A stretch of DNA of 64,000 nt from DAOSWM01 sp035380045 (lineage in GTDB: Bacteria; Bacteroidota; Bacteroidia; Bacteroidales; Tenuifilaceae). Under the pieces are notes generated by a model that saw only the letters and a program-made list of their open reading frames with translations, was not told the DNA's origin and made no database searches. This document shows positions 62,787-64,000 of the stretch, piece after piece (position 1 is the stretch's first letter; every line of letters starts with the position of its first letter). The position numbers and the translations under genes are program-made. Location: the NCBI GenBank assembly GCA_035380045.1, contig DAOSWM010000003.1, positions 58,499 to 122,498 on the forward strand, given 5' to 3'.

Positions 62787-63842
62787 ATGAAAAGATCGAT
62801 ACTAGTAACCGGAGGAGCCGGATTTATTGGCTCACACGTTGTACGTAGGTTGGTAACCCGTTACCCCGATTATCAGATTGTGAACCTCGATAGTTTAACA
62901 TACGCAGGTAACCTGGAAAATTTAACAGATATCGAAAAATTACCTAACTACAAGTTTGTTAAGGTTGATATTACCGATGTTGATGCTGTTGAAAAAGTTT
63001 TTGCCGATTACAATATCGACGGGGTAATTCACCTTGCTGCAGAGTCGCATGTGGACAGGTCGATCTCCGATCCGATGGCTTTTATCAAAACCAACATTCT
63101 GGGAACCGTTGTGCTACTCAATGCAGCACGAAAACAGTGGGCTGGAAATTTCGAGGGGAAACGTTTCTACCACATCTCCACCGATGAGGTGTACGGCAGT
63201 TTGGGCGAGGAAGGAATGTTTGTTGAGACAACTCCCTACGACCCACGTAGCCCCTACTCCGCATCAAAGGCAAGCTCCGATCACATAGTGCGTGCATACT
63301 TCCACACGTACAAGCTACCGGTTGTACTTTCAAACTGCTCCAATAACTACGGGCCAAACCAGTTCCCTGAGAAACTGATTCCTTTGTCAATCAACAATAT
63401 AAAAAACAGCAAACCAATTCCAATTTACGGGAAGGGTGAGAATGTTCGCGACTGGCTATATGTTGAGGATCACGCATCGGCCATCGACACCATTTTTCAT
63501 AAAGGAGTAACCGGACAAACCTACAATGTTGGGGGAAACAACGAGTGGAAGAATATCGATTTAATCAAACTCCTTTGTAGGGTGATGGACACGAAGCTGG
63601 GAAGAGAGGCCGGAACTTCGGAGAAACTGATTACTTACGTTACCGATCGGGCTGGTCACGATTTGCGTTACGCCATCGATTCAACAAAGTTGAAGAACGA
63701 CTTGGGTTGGGAACCATCAATTCAATTCCCCGATGGGTTGGCCAAAACGGTTGATTGGTACCTGGCAAACCAGAAATGGCTGAACGATATTATTTCCGGA
63801 GATTACGCGAATTACTACGAAGGAATGTACGGGAACAGATAA
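62787..63842 (+). CDS. rfbB: dTDP-glucose 4,6-dehydratase
   Basis: It converts dTDP-glucose to the 4-keto-6-deoxy form on the dTDP-rhamnose route. The 351-residue SDR has ILVTGGAGFIGSHVV, HLAAESHVDRSI, the STDEVYG catalytic Thr-Asp-Glu, YSASKAS (YxxxK) and NNYGPNQFPEKLIPL. Other rfb genes are not in the window, and it may begin a cluster or stand alone. Confidence 0.95.
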   Translation: MKRSILVTGGAGFIGSHVVRRLVTRYPDYQIVNLDSLTYAGNLENLTDIEKLPNYKFVKVDITDVDAVEKVFADYNIDGVIHLAAESHVDRSISDPMAFIKTNILGTVVLLNAARKQWAGNFEGKRFYHISTDEVYGSLGEEGMFVETTPYDPRSPYSASKASSDHIVRAYFHTYKLPVVLSNCSNNYGPNQFPEKLIPLSINNIKNSKPIPIYGKGENVRDWLYVEDHASAIDTIFHKGVTGQTYNVGGNNEWKNIDLIKLLCRVMDTKLGREAGTSEKLITYVTDRAGHDLRYAIDSTKLKNDLGWEPSIQFPDGLAKTVDWYLANQKWLNDIISGDYANYYEGMYGNR

Positions 63843-63964
63843 AATTTGCTCCCTTTCCTTAACGAGGTTGTTCATTCCGATATCGAATCTAAAAATAACC
63901 TTACTCTCCTACCCGTGGTACAGCCAAGGCAGGTAGGCGTTCCGTTCATCCCATTCGCTAAAAC

Positions 63965-63993
63965 AAAAAAACTCTGCACATAATATGCAGGTT
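63965..63993 (-). terminator. Possible terminator for a leftward gene beyond the window
   Basis: Arms ctgca (63974-63978) and tgcag (63986-63990), extended by aac/gtt across a one-base bulge, are followed on the minus strand by a T-run. The last 158 bases otherwise contain no gene. Confidence 0.4.
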
Positions 63994-64000
63994 TGTTGAT

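Overview
The window reads as chromosome of a Bacteroidota bacterium, most likely Bacteroidales in the broad sense (Marinilabiliales-like). The evidence is a complete gldK-L-M-N type IX secretion operon with a PorP/SprF protein, TonB-dependent receptors with N-terminal carboxypeptidase-regulatory-like domains, many SPII lipoproteins, the conserved glmS / DUF4270 / short glycogen synthase block opposite panC-panD, few Shine-Dalgarno sites, and recurrent TAnnTTTG promoter elements, two of them with a TTG-type -33 box at 19-20 nt. No tRNA, rRNA, CRISPR array, transposase or phage gene was found. One 100-N assembly gap lies inside a gene (ubiX).

Region by region: 1-4.6 kb holds an ammonium transporter cut by the window edge, an outer-membrane barrel protein just upstream of it, and a NarL-type two-component pair. 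4.6-15.4 kb is the most unusual locus. It is a divergent cluster with two paralogous TonB-dependent receptors, three related surface lipoproteins, a lipoprotein with two sulfite-oxidase-like folds, a shortened TiaS-like 'DDTD' protein, a six-helix membrane protein resembling a vitamin/metal transporter S-component, and a UbiX flavin prenyltransferase. It looks like an uptake and processing system for an unidentified small molecule or cofactor. 15.4-15.9 kb is non-coding, with a terminator, a cluster of palindromes and a relic of the comF 3' end. 15.9-29.5 kb is mostly housekeeping (comF, acyl-CoA synthetase, lgt, ribE, a histidine kinase, sdaA), but includes a double-length UvrA-like protein with four nucleotide-binding domains.

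29.6-33.2 kb is a sulfide/sulfur-relay operon (sulfide:quinone oxidoreductase, DUF1641, DsrC/TusE-like, DsrE-like) facing a Crp/Fnr regulator with an FNR-like set of cysteines. 33.2-35.8 kb carries MlaE/MlaF and mannose-1-phosphate guanylyltransferase. 35.9-42.1 kb is the type IX secretion operon. 42.3-45.8 kb carries a degenerate ureohydrolase-fold protein and topA. 45.9-54.7 kb is envelope and translation genes (PBP1A, a fused oligopeptide ABC ATPase, a LolC/E-like permease, a methyltransferase, rbfA, trpS, DUF2461 and a zinc-metalloprotease-like protein). 54.8-63.8 kb is the glmS-DUF4270-glycogen-synthase-like operon back to back with panC-panD-flippase-like-radA-rfbB.

All family assignments come from reading motifs in the translated sequence. 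No database search was run, so functions for the 4.6-15.4 kb locus are inference from gene content.
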